NCBI RefSeq assembly: GCF_900005765.1
Contig: NC_041683.1
Location: 186,001-250,000 of the forward strand
Direction of reading: 5' to 3'
Length of the DNA stretch: 64,000 bases
DNA from: Plasmodium relictum
Lineage: Eukaryota > Apicomplexa > Aconoidasida > Haemosporida > Plasmodiidae
The first letter of the stretch is position 1. Each line of letters begins with the position of its first letter. A program made the position numbers and the translations under genes. Below the pieces are notes generated by a model that saw only the letters and a program-made list of their open reading frames with translations, was not told the origin of the DNA and ran no database searches. This document shows positions 49,401 through 60,181 of the stretch, one piece after another.

Positions 49401-52160
49401 AATATGCAAAATTTTAATACTTTATCAAATATTGCTGTGGAAAACAGTTCTTTATATAGTATTCAAAATTGTGATAAGATAAAAAATACTTCTGAAAAAA
49501 TAATATTAAATGGTTTTAGGAAATTAAGTAATAATTTTAGTAATAATAGTAATTACAAGGAAACAAGTAATTTTATTAATAATAAGCAAAATTTGATGAA
49601 CTACCATGATACTTTGATGAATTCAGCGAACACAGGAAATATGTATAATAATGATAATATCATCTATAAAGAAATGCAAAATAATTTAAATAATGAAATA
49701 TATCACAATAACAATAATACACTTAACTGCTTGTGGAATAATTTGGCAATTTCAAATGGTTCAGTTACTAATAATGTATTATTATCTAATTCATCTCTAA
49801 GTAATAAAGCAAATTTAGAAGAATATATTGATAATTCCAATAATAACAATAACAATAAACAAATGTTAAAACATATTATAAAGAATACTCTTAAAAAAAA
49901 CGAAACAAACTTCATTAATGAAGAAAATCAAAATTATAATTATCAGAAACAATATAATGGAAACCATCACGAAAAAAGAAAAAACATAAATCAAGAAAAA
50001 CTAAAACATTGCTTAAATGAACAAAGTAATGATGAAATAGATAATTATGTGCAACCAAATGAAGATAATAATGAGAACATGAATGAACATAAAATAGAAA
50101 TTGAAAATCATAGGATTGAATATAAAAATGGAAATGAAAATAAGAATGAAAATGAATTTGGAAATATAAATAAAAGTAGAGATGAGATGGAAATTGAAAA
50201 TGACAAAACTACAAATAAAAAATACAATAATGATGATGATGATAATCAGGAAAATGAAGATAGCAGTGAAGATAAAGAAAAAAATGGAGATAAAGTAAAA
50301 AGTAATCATAAAGAAAATGTAAAAATTAAAAAAAGTAAATTGAAAAATCATAATCAAAAAATAGACAAAGAAGATAATGAAAAAAAAAGAAAAAGTGAAT
50401 ATAAATGCAATGAAATTAAAAAATATGATGATGAAAAAGATAATCAAAATTATATGTATTATGAAAATGTAAAAAATAATAGAAAAATTATTAATAAAAG
50501 TAGAGAAATAAAGGAAGAATCGTTTTCACAAGAAAAAGATAATTCTTTTAGATATAAGCAAGCAAATATTAAAGAAGAACCTTTTGAAAATAACGAAAGT
50601 TATTTGAATAGAACAAAAAATAATGACACAAATGAAAGAAATTCACGCAAATTTCCAAATGATGGAAAGAGAGCATTATATGAAGGTTCATTTTTAAATG
50701 CTCAGAACAATGGCATAGGAAACTTTTTAAATAAAAAGAATAATGATTACTTAGAAGAAAATAAAGATTTTTACGAAAAAAACAATGAAAAAAAAAGAAA
50801 AATTAATAATAATTATAATGAAAATGATTTTCCACTAGCAAATAACAACTTTGAATACGATTCATCATTTGATTCTATCAATAATCCAGATTGTATATTT
50901 CCCTCTCAAATTTTAAAATATGTAAAAATAGATAAACATAACAATCATATGAACTCTAACAATGAAAATATGAATAAATTAAATAAAAAAATCAATAATG
51001 AAACAAATAATAATTCATCAAAGTCTATGATAGATGAAAATTTAAATAAAGATAATATACAAAATAATAGAAGTAACTTATCTGATAATTCAACTAACGG
51101 TATTGATAACGAGTCATTTGATAATAATACGAATTCTTCACGTAGTATATGTAGGAATAATGTCAAAAATTTAGTTAATAATAATAGTTTATATAACTCC
51201 AATACTATTGTTAATCATGATTCGAATGAATCAAAACTTACTTATAACAACAGCACTATTGATCCATCTAGTAATACATATAATTCATTAAATTGCACAC
51301 ATCATAATAATAATAATAAAAATTCTGATGAATCCAACTTTTTTAATAATTTAAATGAAAATATGCAAGATAATAATAACAAAGATGATTATGAAATTAG
51401 TAATATTAATTCACGTTACAATACAGATTCATTAATAAATTATGAAAAAAATTCTTTCAACGAAAATAATAGCAATGATAATAATATAGAGAATAGAAAA
51501 TTTTATTGTGGTAATAATTCTGATTTTAGAAATAATCATCATCTTCTTGGTAATGTACATGAAGAAGATAATAATATAATCACAAGAAAAATATCATCAA
51601 ATAAATTAGAAAACCCTATAAATGATTTTAATTGTGCATATTCAAATAACAATTATGCATTACAAAATGACAATGAAACATTTGCAATTTCTAATTATAG
51701 TGCTTCTTTAAATATTAATAACACTAATCAAAATAATGATACAGGGATGATGGTTACTCATAATCTTCCTAGTAGTAATAATGATGTATATGTGAATAAT
51801 TATTATGCAAACAATTATTTAAATGCTGTTGATAATATGAACATCACAAAAAATAATGCATATATTCCAGTACACAATTTAAATGTTCAAAATAATATTT
51901 CTCATTCAGATGATTTAACTAATTTTAGTAATTTAAATAGTGTTAATAGTTTAAATAATAATAATAATGAAGTATTAAATTGTGAAATAAGTAATAATTA
52001 TAAGAATGATATCACATACTCACATAATAATTATTTAATGACTAATTATGAGAATAATTATCAAATTAATTCAAATAACTCTAACATGTTATATGATATA
52101 AATAATTGTAATTTGGGATTATTAGATAGTCAAAATAATTTCTTTAATCAGAATTATTAG
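46416..52160 (+). CDS. asparagine-rich protein with paired C-x5-C (FAR1/WRKY-like) modules
   Basis: Single exon, 1,914 aa, opened by ATG ATG directly after an in-frame TAA. Most of it is Asn-rich low complexity. Residues about 360-565 are different: a basic stretch (LKMWKKESRKKRKVKYRF) followed by two similar segments. The second has a full Cys/His set C-x5-C-x23-H-x2-H (FVCILNTQC, then GVNHEEHC) preceded by AMGYKYLNSSVTGKRYVRN; this resembles FAR1/FLYWCH members of the WRKY-GCM1 zinc-finger superfamily. The first has C-x5-C (FMCTNHKACVGSF) but no matching His pair. The rest has further acidic/basic patches near residues 1200-1400 and no TM or signal peptide. A nuclear DNA-binding role is inference. 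From memory the syntenic P. falciparum gene is called an asparagine-rich antigen (Pfa35-2); I am not certain of that. Confidence 0.88.
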   Translation: MMENHRKENNNNIKTNLSSKNNSSIFLINNKDKNILFKNSYNIINNDDEYYYTGKGSISNEKKLGQIKQHEVNYKLPENFNVYDDTNDGSNRNIKDDKNDDSKISCGKYKNEVNIINKISNVNNINQIDELTNKKKLLDENEKGINIKEVSILKNQYNGNNSEMDFLLNKDEKSNNCLSYNTEMKNYNSNGFINGKDSNYEKKDYLKKVQLPNNTFLNDNNRNMISKNNLQNQGNDINKENFALSINKKNDIRNLEIDEYATENKNVCSKSNGENEKVDYKNSVKFTDMYFGDSSNLIGTFKNENQRKNKSEQNEEKNKENKTMDNVKNIKIEEDQRNKNNMDKKNTLPNSHVLENLLRIKKQVNLLKAKKEQNKLKMWKKESRKKRKVKYRFEKDKCGIFDFIMICKSEFVGFKKCESLGLQLQSIMVADKLIYNFMCTNHKACVGSFLLKVDMNNSHIEIKARGPICINFNELFDERKKNTGNRFKWEYLDVCVNIQEGKDRATAMGYKYLNSSVTGKRYVRNFVCILNTQCNSRLRIIKDNDTNKVWLELSGVNHEEHCPYSPHSTEGMFLNNKKSRKQIYNNKNNDKIINHDNNLSNISNNNNYNNISINYHNISNNINNYNMYNNILNYNYNFSNINNTNFNNINNNYSNINNNNHYNNENCNNSLNNKNPVYIYYNNYDNDLKIKSMTYLNNLNKNINISDPSCNIISNNNDNCMNKQLYIFPKIGSNNCMHNNNTSKLILKRNMLCNQNSNCNDTSNNNIENILFPTSLKNAPKFNPLCRGSDNISHINITNKKNFIKNLLLNSQEHNFIINNIYNNNTINNSFNNYIPSNSILNNYNNNLNGNNALTNDYNNSNNENNKNICNDNNNNNNSNNNSSNNNNDNNSNNNSSNNNNYSKNISNSNDKNISNILYNNNNIIDTNKNNYYMLDNKQNLSQKYIYNNSNYINVNDMNKSEFHINNMNNPQFICTSVVSSSNSSNNINLNLRNCNMQNFNTLSNIAVENSSLYSIQNCDKIKNTSEKIILNGFRKLSNNFSNNSNYKETSNFINNKQNLMNYHDTLMNSANTGNMYNNDNIIYKEMQNNLNNEIYHNNNNTLNCLWNNLAISNGSVTNNVLLSNSSLSNKANLEEYIDNSNNNNNNKQMLKHIIKNTLKKNETNFINEENQNYNYQKQYNGNHHEKRKNINQEKLKHCLNEQSNDEIDNYVQPNEDNNENMNEHKIEIENHRIEYKNGNENKNENEFGNINKSRDEMEIENDKTTNKKYNNDDDDNQENEDSSEDKEKNGDKVKSNHKENVKIKKSKLKNHNQKIDKEDNEKKRKSEYKCNEIKKYDDEKDNQNYMYYENVKNNRKIINKSREIKEESFSQEKDNSFRYKQANIKEEPFENNESYLNRTKNNDTNERNSRKFPNDGKRALYEGSFLNAQNNGIGNFLNKKNNDYLEENKDFYEKNNEKKRKINNNYNENDFPLANNNFEYDSSFDSINNPDCIFPSQILKYVKIDKHNNHMNSNNENMNKLNKKINNETNNNSSKSMIDENLNKDNIQNNRSNLSDNSTNGIDNESFDNNTNSSRSICRNNVKNLVNNNSLYNSNTIVNHDSNESKLTYNNSTIDPSSNTYNSLNCTHHNNNNKNSDESNFFNNLNENMQDNNNKDDYEISNINSRYNTDSLINYEKNSFNENNSNDNNIENRKFYCGNNSDFRNNHHLLGNVHEEDNNIITRKISSNKLENPINDFNCAYSNNNYALQNDNETFAISNYSASLNINNTNQNNDTGMMVTHNLPSSNNDVYVNNYYANNYLNAVDNMNITKNNAYIPVHNLNVQNNISHSDDLTNFSNLNSVNSLNNNNNEVLNCEISNNYKNDITYSHNNYLMTNYENNYQINSNNSNMLYDINNCNLGLLDSQNNFFNQNY

Positions 52161-52822
52161 AAAATTATGAATATAAGTAAATATATTACATATAAAACAT
52201 TTAAAATTATTAAAAAAAAAAAAAAAAAATTCTGTAATTTTAAAATAAATTTCTATGACTAAAAACTAAAAAGAAATTATGCATATATATGCAAATTATA
52301 TATGTATAACTCATTTAATTTTATTAAGTTTTTTTCATATTATTAATTTATTTATATTTTATGTTTAAATAATATAAAATTTATTAATGTCAAATATATA
52401 TAATTTATATCTACCATAAATTATATATACTTATAAATTTATGTTTATAAATTTAAAAATTAATTTTATATTAATTATTGAAGCTAAATGAGCATATTAA
52501 TCGTTTATTATTTTATAAAGTGTATAAATTAATACATCCTTTATAAATATACCGTTATTTAATACCCTTTAATACTTGTATCTTTTTTTAAATAATAATA
52601 ATAAAGATTAATTAAACATTTGAATATTTTTTATTTATATATAAAAAAATTTTTTTTTTATTTTATTTTCTTCATAATTTATATTTTATTTATATGCATA
52701 TATATATATACTTTTTTACTTTTGATTTGTGTAAATTTTTGTATCATTATTTTAATAAATATATATCACTTTCAAAATATTTCATATATATATATGTCTT
52801 TTTCTTTAAAATATTTCTTATA

Positions 52823-52869
<47 letters not shown>

Positions 52870-53260
52870 TTTATCATCTTTAAAAAATATATATTCATAT
52901 TGCCGTATTCATAAATTAATCAAATAATTAATGGTATTAACAGTTATTAAAAAAAAGTGATATATTTTTTAATTGCATTGTAGTATATATATATGTATAT
53001 ATAGTATAAGTTAATATACTTAATTATTTAAAATTAAAAAAAAAAAATATAGAATTCATTTTAGAATTCAACATGTTTATACAATATTTTTATATAAATA
53101 CATATATATATTGTAATTTGTTACAATAATAATGAGAAATAAAAATTTCTTATTAATTTATAAATTTTTTAATAACTGGTTTATTTTATTTATTTAGAAC
53201 TGATATTTATAATATTAATTTTATAAAATTTATAACATATTGCATTGGCATGATAATACT

Positions 53261-53291
<31 letters not shown>

Positions 53292-55106
53292 TAATAATTA
53301 TTAAATTATTTTTTATAAAAAATTTCAAATTAAATTTATAAATACATTTCTTATTATACACATTTATAAATAATATAATTTTTACAATTTTTTTTTATAT
53401 TTTTTACATAAACATTTATTTCCTTTTTTTTCTATTTTGTCAATACACAATTTTTCATCTTTATAAAATCTTTATAATATATTTTTATTTTCATTTTTGT
53501 AATATTTTTTGTTAACTATTTATGATATTAATTACTCATATACATAAAATGAAAATTAACATACATAATGCTTTTTTTTAATTAATTTGTGATTGATATT
53601 ATAGATTTTTTAAAAATTAGAAAAATTGACATTTATGAATTAAAAAAAAGAAAAAAAAAATTTATATTCATGGGTTCACATAAATATAAATGTTAACATT
53701 TATTTTTAAATTATTTTTACATAACAATATATGGTAATAAATAGTAGTAAAAATAAAATTTTTTATTAAACTTAATTATTTTTATAGATATTTTTTAGAA
53801 TAGACAACTACAATATATTTTTTTCTTTATAATAAAAAGTGACTTTTATAATATTTCATATTAAAACTTTTTTTTGAAAAAATACGTACTATTTAATATG
53901 CGCATTTTTCATCTTTTCAAATAAATAAAAAAAATAATTTTGCGAGCTTATCATTTTGTTCATATTCTATTTAAAAATAAATAAATAAAATAAATAAATA
54001 TAAATAAAATTATAAATAAAACTCTTTAATGAATATTTTCACAATATATTATAGAATTCTAATTTTAATATAATACTACAAAAATTCTCTATTTTTGTAG
54101 TATTATATTCCCTTTTTACACTTATAAAGATGGCAACTAATATATTTTAAGGAAATTAACGAATTTTTACTTCAAAATTTTCTTTTTTTTTTCTTCTAAA
54201 TATAATTTTTATATTTCACTTTTTTTTAATTATACATTTAATGGTATTATATGATATAATTTTCTTGTATAATTTAAATGTTGTAATAATTGTTAAGCAT
54301 TTCAGATGCAAAAATAATAAGGGAAATTAATGTTTAATTTATAAAGAATAAAATTTTTTAATATAAATTTTTTTGTTCATTATAAATAATTTATATATAT
54401 ATATGCAATGAGTAAAGAAAAAAGATGTATTTTTTTTTCCATTTTTGGAAACTTATCTTTAAGAAAACTACATAATAAATTATTTTTTTTTCTTATAAAC
54501 AATTATAAATTGCTTTTTTTTTTTTTTTGTTTTTTTCTTTCTTAAATGTAATTAAAGAATTAAAACGAAGTAAAACATAAATATTACAAATAAAGGTTTT
54601 TTTTTTTTTTTAATAAGAATTTAAAATAACAAATATCATAATATAAACAAAAAAAAGAAAAAAGCATCACAACATTTTTAAATCAAAACACATCTAGATA
54701 AATTTTCGTATTAAACTATTTTATTCTCAAATTTTTTTTTTTAATTCCTTCTCTTGAACATTTATAAAATATATAAACAATGACAATTCTAAAAAAAAAA
54801 AAAAAAAAAAAATTCATTTATATATACATATTTTATACAAATAAAATAAAGATTAAAAAAAAAAAAAATACTTATTTTCCTTTTAATTAAAAGTTACCAA
54901 GTGTGTTAATGTTAACTTTATACTATTAAAAGTAAGAAAAAAGGAATAAAAAAAATTAAATATTTTTTTTTCTTTTATGTAAAATGAGTACGAATTAAAA
55001 ATTATTATTTAAGAAGAAAAACTATGAACATTATTAAAAAAAAATATATATATAAAAATAAATGATTTAGAGAATTAAAAAAAAAATAGAATAAGAGATA
55101 TAAAAA
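52161..55106. other. intergenic region, tandem (+) genes
   Basis: About 2.9 kb. (AT)n stretches at 52829-52865 and 53263-53284, many A/T tracts, and a perfect 19-bp hairpin at 54067-54109 (listed separately). The frames at 52620-52927 are Ile/Tyr/Phe-rich noise from the AT arrays. Confidence 0.55.
54067..54109. repeat. perfect 19-bp inverted repeat (hairpin), 5-nt loop
   Basis: 54067-54085 (AATATAATACTACAAAAAT) is exactly complementary to 54091-54109, with the loop TCTCT. It includes non-trivial bases (CTAC/GTAG), so it is not just an AT palindrome. The plus strand then runs into CCCTTTTTA. It lies 1 kb upstream of the 676-aa gene. Confidence 0.9.
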
Positions 55107-57137
55107 ATGTCGTTATATTTCTCTGGTATAATAGAAAAGAATTATGTTCTGAGTAAATTAATAAAAGCAAAATGTTTAAAAAGATATGCATATACTAATA
55201 ACAAAAAGAGTTTTAGTCATAATATCAGTGAATTAAAAATAGAAATGATAAAAAAATTAGAAAAAACTAATAAAAAATTTATAAAAAGTTCTCTTACAAG
55301 AAATTTTTATATAAGCAAATACAAATTAGAAGATAGAATACATTCTGATTTTAAAGTTGTAAATTTATCTAAACTTTTTTATACACAAAAAAGGAAATCA
55401 TTTTATAATCTTATAAGTAAAAATAAAATAAATAAAAAAGTGAATTTTTTAAATACTAATAAGACAAATAGTAAATTACCCTTGTTAGAAGATGGAAGTG
55501 ATAAAATTAATGAAATGTTCAAAATTTTGTGTGAAAATCAAAGGATGTTAAATTATTTTAAATATATTTTTTTAATAAATTATTTGATTATCATTTTAGC
55601 TATATGTTTTATATTTGCTTTATCAGGAGATAGCATAAATTTATATATTATATCAAAAATTGAAAAAATATTAGAAGAAATAAAAAAATCAAAGGAAATT
55701 GAAAATAATATGAAAGAAATAGTAAATAGTCTATTAAATAAAATAATACAAGAAGAAAAAAATAAAATGATGACTTCAGCATTTTTCATTGATGTACTAA
55801 GAAATTCAAAAAAAGAAATTGGTAATATTTTTATAGAAATTTTAGAAGCAGAAGAAGTAAAAAACAAATTAAAAAGCATATTTTATGATATATCTGTTTA
55901 TTTATGTAATAATAAAAATATACAAAAAAACTGTTATCATTTACTATCAGAAGCAATACACTTGCCTGAGTCTATAAATTCTTCAGAGAGGTGGCTAGTT
56001 AACTTATTTAATTCTAATAATGTCAAACAAAATATTAGAGATATTATATATAAAGATTTATTTAAAAATGAAGAAATGATAAATAATTCTATTTTTTATC
56101 TTCAAAAGATTCTTTATGATACATTGCAAAATAAAAGCACTCAAGAACAAACGAAACTTTTTTTTTCTTCTTTATTATCTAATCAAGAATTTCAACATCA
56201 ACTGTCTGAACATATCTGGAAAGTTTTTAAATTAGCATTATCTCCAAAATGGATGAATAACGAAGATTTTAAAATGGACATAAAAGAAACAAAAAAAAAT
56301 GAAATAAAAGAAACACAAACGAAAAAAAATAATATAAAAGATATAAGCACAAATAATGACAAAACATGTAAAAATAATATTATTACTACTGATAATAAGA
56401 CTGATAAAGAAAAAGATAGAATTTATGCTGAAAATTCAGAAAAAAAAGAGCAAAAAAAATATGATTTGACCGAAAAAGAAAATAAAAATGATACTGCAGA
56501 TAAATCAATAAAAAGTAATTTAAACGACACATTTAGTTATTTAAATGATGAAAATCATTTAAAAAAAGAAATAAAAAGAGTGATAGAAATTTATGAAAAT
56601 GAAAAAGACAAAATAGAGAACAATATAATTTATAATAAAACAAGCTTGAATCACTCCAAAATTAATGAAATAAAAGAATTAAAAGATCAAGATGCAAAGG
56701 AAAAAAAAATAGAACTAAATGAATTAATAAACGACGATATTTTAAAAGAATCCATAAAATATATGCTAGAAATATCTGTTACTTTAAATAATATAAAATC
56801 TTTATTATTTTCTTCTAATATGAGTAAAAAAAAATATTTAGATATACCAATTTGTAAGATTAAAAACATTAAAGAAATAAATAAAATTTTCACTATTTCA
56901 TATTTAAATAATATTTTAAAGCAAAATAATATTAATGAACCTAATGAATACTTAGAAAAAGAAAACAATGAACTTCATGAAGAAAATAAGTTATATAATT
57001 ATTCTTTAGAAGAAAAAATAAAATTAACCTTAATTGATATGTTACTATTTTATTCATATAAGTACTATTTTTATTATTATTATATTATAAAGTTAAAATT
57101 AATATTTCAAAATCTTTTAAATGTAAAAGCCTTTTGA
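55107..57137 (+). CDS. 676-aa protein with one TM segment, unknown function
   Basis: Single exon. The N-terminal 110 residues are basic and free of acidic runs, as in a mitochondrial or plastid presequence (SSLTRNFYISKYK). One strong membrane segment spans about residues 152-172 (IFLINYLIIILAICFIFAL). It is followed by a long helical part with repeated ~35-residue units of the type 'xxVKxxLxxIFYDIxxYL', 'NVKQNIRDIIYKDLF' and 'FQHQLSEHIWKVFKLAL'. Then comes a Lys/Asn/Glu-rich linker (about 390-530) and a C-terminal region ending in Tyr/Phe-rich helices. No catalytic motif is seen and I do not recognise the family. Location in an organelle membrane is a guess from the N terminus. Confidence 0.82.
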   Translation: MSLYFSGIIEKNYVLSKLIKAKCLKRYAYTNNKKSFSHNISELKIEMIKKLEKTNKKFIKSSLTRNFYISKYKLEDRIHSDFKVVNLSKLFYTQKRKSFYNLISKNKINKKVNFLNTNKTNSKLPLLEDGSDKINEMFKILCENQRMLNYFKYIFLINYLIIILAICFIFALSGDSINLYIISKIEKILEEIKKSKEIENNMKEIVNSLLNKIIQEEKNKMMTSAFFIDVLRNSKKEIGNIFIEILEAEEVKNKLKSIFYDISVYLCNNKNIQKNCYHLLSEAIHLPESINSSERWLVNLFNSNNVKQNIRDIIYKDLFKNEEMINNSIFYLQKILYDTLQNKSTQEQTKLFFSSLLSNQEFQHQLSEHIWKVFKLALSPKWMNNEDFKMDIKETKKNEIKETQTKKNNIKDISTNNDKTCKNNIITTDNKTDKEKDRIYAENSEKKEQKKYDLTEKENKNDTADKSIKSNLNDTFSYLNDENHLKKEIKRVIEIYENEKDKIENNIIYNKTSLNHSKINEIKELKDQDAKEKKIELNELINDDILKESIKYMLEISVTLNNIKSLLFSSNMSKKKYLDIPICKIKNIKEINKIFTISYLNNILKQNNINEPNEYLEKENNELHEENKLYNYSLEEKIKLTLIDMLLFYSYKYYFYYYYIIKLKLIFQNLLNVKAF

Positions 57138-57150
57138 TTAAACATTAATT

Positions 57151-57194
<44 letters not shown>

Positions 57195-57432
57195 TATACA
57201 TTTTAACGTTTTATATGCATATGCATTTAACGTAGAAATGTAATTTTACTCATTTTTATATATTTTGTGTATCTTATCTCCTTTATTTATCTTTATGAAT
57301 TTATGAAATATTTTTTTTTTTTTTTGTTATGTTTTTCTTTTTAACCTTTTTTTTTAAAACTTTTATATATTTATTTTTAAGTATATGCGTATTTATACTA
57401 TATCCCTTTAAAGATTTTTTGTTATTTAAAAT
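57138..57432. other. convergent intergenic spacer
   Basis: 295 bases between two 3' ends, with an (AT)n array at about 57157-57191 and a T-run near 57310. Nothing else seen. Confidence 0.6.
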
Positions 57433-59556
57433 TTATTTACCAATGCAAAAATTCTCTAATATTTTATTTAAAATTTGCTCCTTTTTAAATTTTCCAATAA
57501 TTTGATTTAGAGAATTAACAGCTAACTTTATCTCTTCAGCTATAATATCGAAAGTTAAATTTTCTTTATTTTTTTTTATAAAAAATAAATGTTTCAATGA
57601 TTTTTTTAAATAAATTTTGTGTCTTTCAAATGGCAAAAAAATAATTTTTTGCTCTTTTGAATATCCAATGTTTCTTTTTTTCATCATCTTTTTATTAAAA
57701 TACCTTAACATTTTGTCAATATTATATCCTTTTTTAGAAGAAATAAAAAATATTTTCTTACTAATTTTTTTTAAAATATGTATATTTAAGTATTTAAGGA
57801 TTATTCTCTTTATATTCTTTCTTATACTTTTGTATGACTTTGACAATTTTAAATCACATTTACTTACACATAAAAAAAAATATGGGATTTTTTTTTTTTT
57901 CTTTTTAGTTACATTAAAATATTCATTAAAAATAGAGATGATATTTTTCAAATCCTGTACATAATGTTCTATATTTATTAAAATAAAAGCAGACGAACAT
58001 TTTTTTAAATATGTCAAAGTTTTTTTAATTCCAATAAATTCTAACTTTTTATGAATATTTTTTTTTTTTTTTTTTTTTAAAAAAAACTCTTCACTTGCCA
58101 TCATACCTTCTTTTGAATAATAGGGTTTACTCATAATATTAGTAATCATTCCTGCTGAATCACATAAGTTATAAGAATTGTTCTCAATTTGAATATTTTT
58201 TTGTATTATATCTATAGTAGAACCTTTTATTTTAGTTACAATTGATATATTATCATTGCAAATAAAATTCATTAATGTGCTTTTTCCAGAGTTAACATTT
58301 CCAAAAATTAATACATCAATAGAATTAGATAAATCCTCTACATTTTCTTTTTTTAAAATTGCCTTTATACTCTTTATAGAATCATTTACCTTCTCATCAA
58401 AAAAATTATTAATTTTGATTCTTTCTCTCTCTGTAGAAGTATGCTCATCTTCAAAATCAATTTTAAACTGAGTGTATACTAATAATTTTTTTAAATTTTT
58501 TCTTAGTTTCAAATATATATTTTTAGCATAACCATTCAAATAATTTAAAGCTATTTTTTTTTGTATTTTTTGCCTACAGTATAATAGTTCCTTTAATCCT
58601 TCTACTTCTAGCATATTCATTTTATTATTTTCAAAAGCTCTTCTAGTAAATTCTCCTTTTTTACTTTCTCGTATTTTTATGAAATCATTTAAATCATATA
58701 ATTTTTCTTTTATTTCATCACTTATATCATTATAATTGGATTCATTATAGAAATAATTTTCTTTTTCTTCTTTTAAAATTTTATAAAATAACTCATTTAA
58801 ATTATTTATTTCATTCATAATTTCCTTTACTATAAAAGGATTTCCATGACAATAAATTTCTACAACATCTTCACCAGTATATGATTTGGGATTTTCAAAA
58901 TAACTAAACATAATTTTATCAATCATATTATTATCGTTATCATACAACTCTCCCATATATAATTTTCTCGTTTCAAAATTTTTCTTTAAATTAATGATTT
59001 CATCCAAACTATACTCACTTTTTTTCTTCATTCTTTTAATCTCATAGTTTTCAGTATTTCTTTTATTTCTAGTATTTTTCATAAAATTAATCAAATTGTT
59101 TTTCGAATTTTTATGTAACAAAATTTCTAAAATAATTTTACTTAATTCACCAGATATTCTTATTACACTAATAGCACTTAATACATTACCTGAACTGAGA
59201 GCATATATTGTCTCTTTATTACTCAGCAATTTATTTAAGTATTCATTTCTTAAATTTCCATCTTTTAAATAATCAATTTTCAATACTTCATTATTTGAAA
59301 TATAACCTAAAATATCCTTTTGTCTTATTTGTTTACCTTCATTATGTTTATTTGTATAATTTAAAAAAAAATTACTTATTTCATTATTTTTATTTCCTTT
59401 TTTTTTTCTGATAAAATGATTTTTATCGTTATTATAGAAAGAACTCAGTGAAATAAAAAAAGATGCATTATTATATTTTTTTTTATACCCTTTACAAAAA
59501 TAGAAAAAAAAAATTAATACGAAATATTGTAAAAAGAAAAAAAAACTTCTATTCAT
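57433..59556 (-). CDS. mnmE: organelle-type tRNA modification GTPase MnmE/TrmE
   Basis: Single exon, 707 aa. An N-terminal hydrophobic stretch (FFFFLQYFVLIFFFYF) followed by Lys/Asn-rich sequence looks like a signal plus transit peptide for the apicoplast. The TrmE folate-binding N domain follows (IYALSSGNVLSAISVIRISG, YTGEDVVEIYCHGNPFIVKE, GEFTRRAFENNKMNMLEVEG). The G domain has a P-loop near residue 420 (GNVNSGKSTLMN), G2 KGSTID, G3 DSAGM and G4 SKCDL. The protein ends ENFCIGK, the conserved Cys-containing tail. MnmE with GidA/MnmG modifies U34 of tRNAs (cmnm5U). Bacterial MnmE is about 450 aa; extra length is the leader and Lys-rich inserts, one a run of Lys just after G3. G2, G3 and G4 each differ by a residue from the bacterial form (GTTRD, DTAG, NKxD). 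Confidence 0.92.
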   Translation of the reverse strand: MNRSFFFFLQYFVLIFFFYFCKGYKKKYNNASFFISLSSFYNNDKNHFIRKKKGNKNNEISNFFLNYTNKHNEGKQIRQKDILGYISNNEVLKIDYLKDGNLRNEYLNKLLSNKETIYALSSGNVLSAISVIRISGELSKIILEILLHKNSKNNLINFMKNTRNKRNTENYEIKRMKKKSEYSLDEIINLKKNFETRKLYMGELYDNDNNMIDKIMFSYFENPKSYTGEDVVEIYCHGNPFIVKEIMNEINNLNELFYKILKEEKENYFYNESNYNDISDEIKEKLYDLNDFIKIRESKKGEFTRRAFENNKMNMLEVEGLKELLYCRQKIQKKIALNYLNGYAKNIYLKLRKNLKKLLVYTQFKIDFEDEHTSTERERIKINNFFDEKVNDSIKSIKAILKKENVEDLSNSIDVLIFGNVNSGKSTLMNFICNDNISIVTKIKGSTIDIIQKNIQIENNSYNLCDSAGMITNIMSKPYYSKEGMMASEEFFLKKKKKKNIHKKLEFIGIKKTLTYLKKCSSAFILINIEHYVQDLKNIISIFNEYFNVTKKKKKKIPYFFLCVSKCDLKLSKSYKSIRKNIKRIILKYLNIHILKKISKKIFFISSKKGYNIDKMLRYFNKKMMKKRNIGYSKEQKIIFLPFERHKIYLKKSLKHLFFIKKNKENLTFDIIAEEIKLAVNSLNQIIGKFKKEQILNKILENFCIGK

Positions 59557-60181
59557 TAAGTATTTTTGTTATAAAGAATAAACATCTCTTAATATTACAT
59601 ATTTTTCATAAAAACAAAAAGTAATAACTCATTTTTATCTTCTAGTTTATTTTATTTTATTTTTTTTTTTTCAATTTTATTTTTAAATTTGAACAAAAAA
59701 AAAAAAAAAAAATTGAAGCTAAAATAAAATAATATAGAAATAAATACTTATAAAATGTCAAGAATCTTTTTTAAAAAGTAAATGAATAAAGAAATCATAA
59801 AATTAATATAAACTCAAAGAATAGAAAAAAAATTTATACATTTATTTTTAGTAGCATTTACATATATAATTTATTTTTCTTAATAAAAAAAAAAAAAGTT
59901 TAATTGCTATATAATAATAAATAAAAATATATCAAACTTATATCCTAAATTATTTTTTTAATACAATTATTTTATTAACGTATATATTTTTACTTACCCT
60001 TATATATGTATTATTTTTAATATATAAATAATTTAAGAATGAGATAATCCTTTTTTTTTTTTTTTTTTTTTTTTTGTGTGTGTATAAATATATACACAAC
60101 TTTGCAAATAAAAAATAAACAAATATAAAAAAATTTATATTTGATGTATAAGCATAATATGAATATTAATAAGAGTTAATT
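59557..60181. other. intergenic region, tandem (-) genes
   Basis: About 0.6 kb between the MnmE start and the UBA3 3' end. A-runs near 59695 and a T-run at 60052-60075; no gene seen. Confidence 0.6.

Noticed and set aside
50013-50447. 144-codon Ile/Phe-rich minus-strand frame
   Set aside because: Antisense of Asn/Glu/Lys codons in the 1,914-aa protein.
53263-53284. (AT)n palindromes as hairpins
   Set aside because: Pure AT alternation pairs with itself anywhere; only the 54067 hairpin has a specific mixed-base stem.
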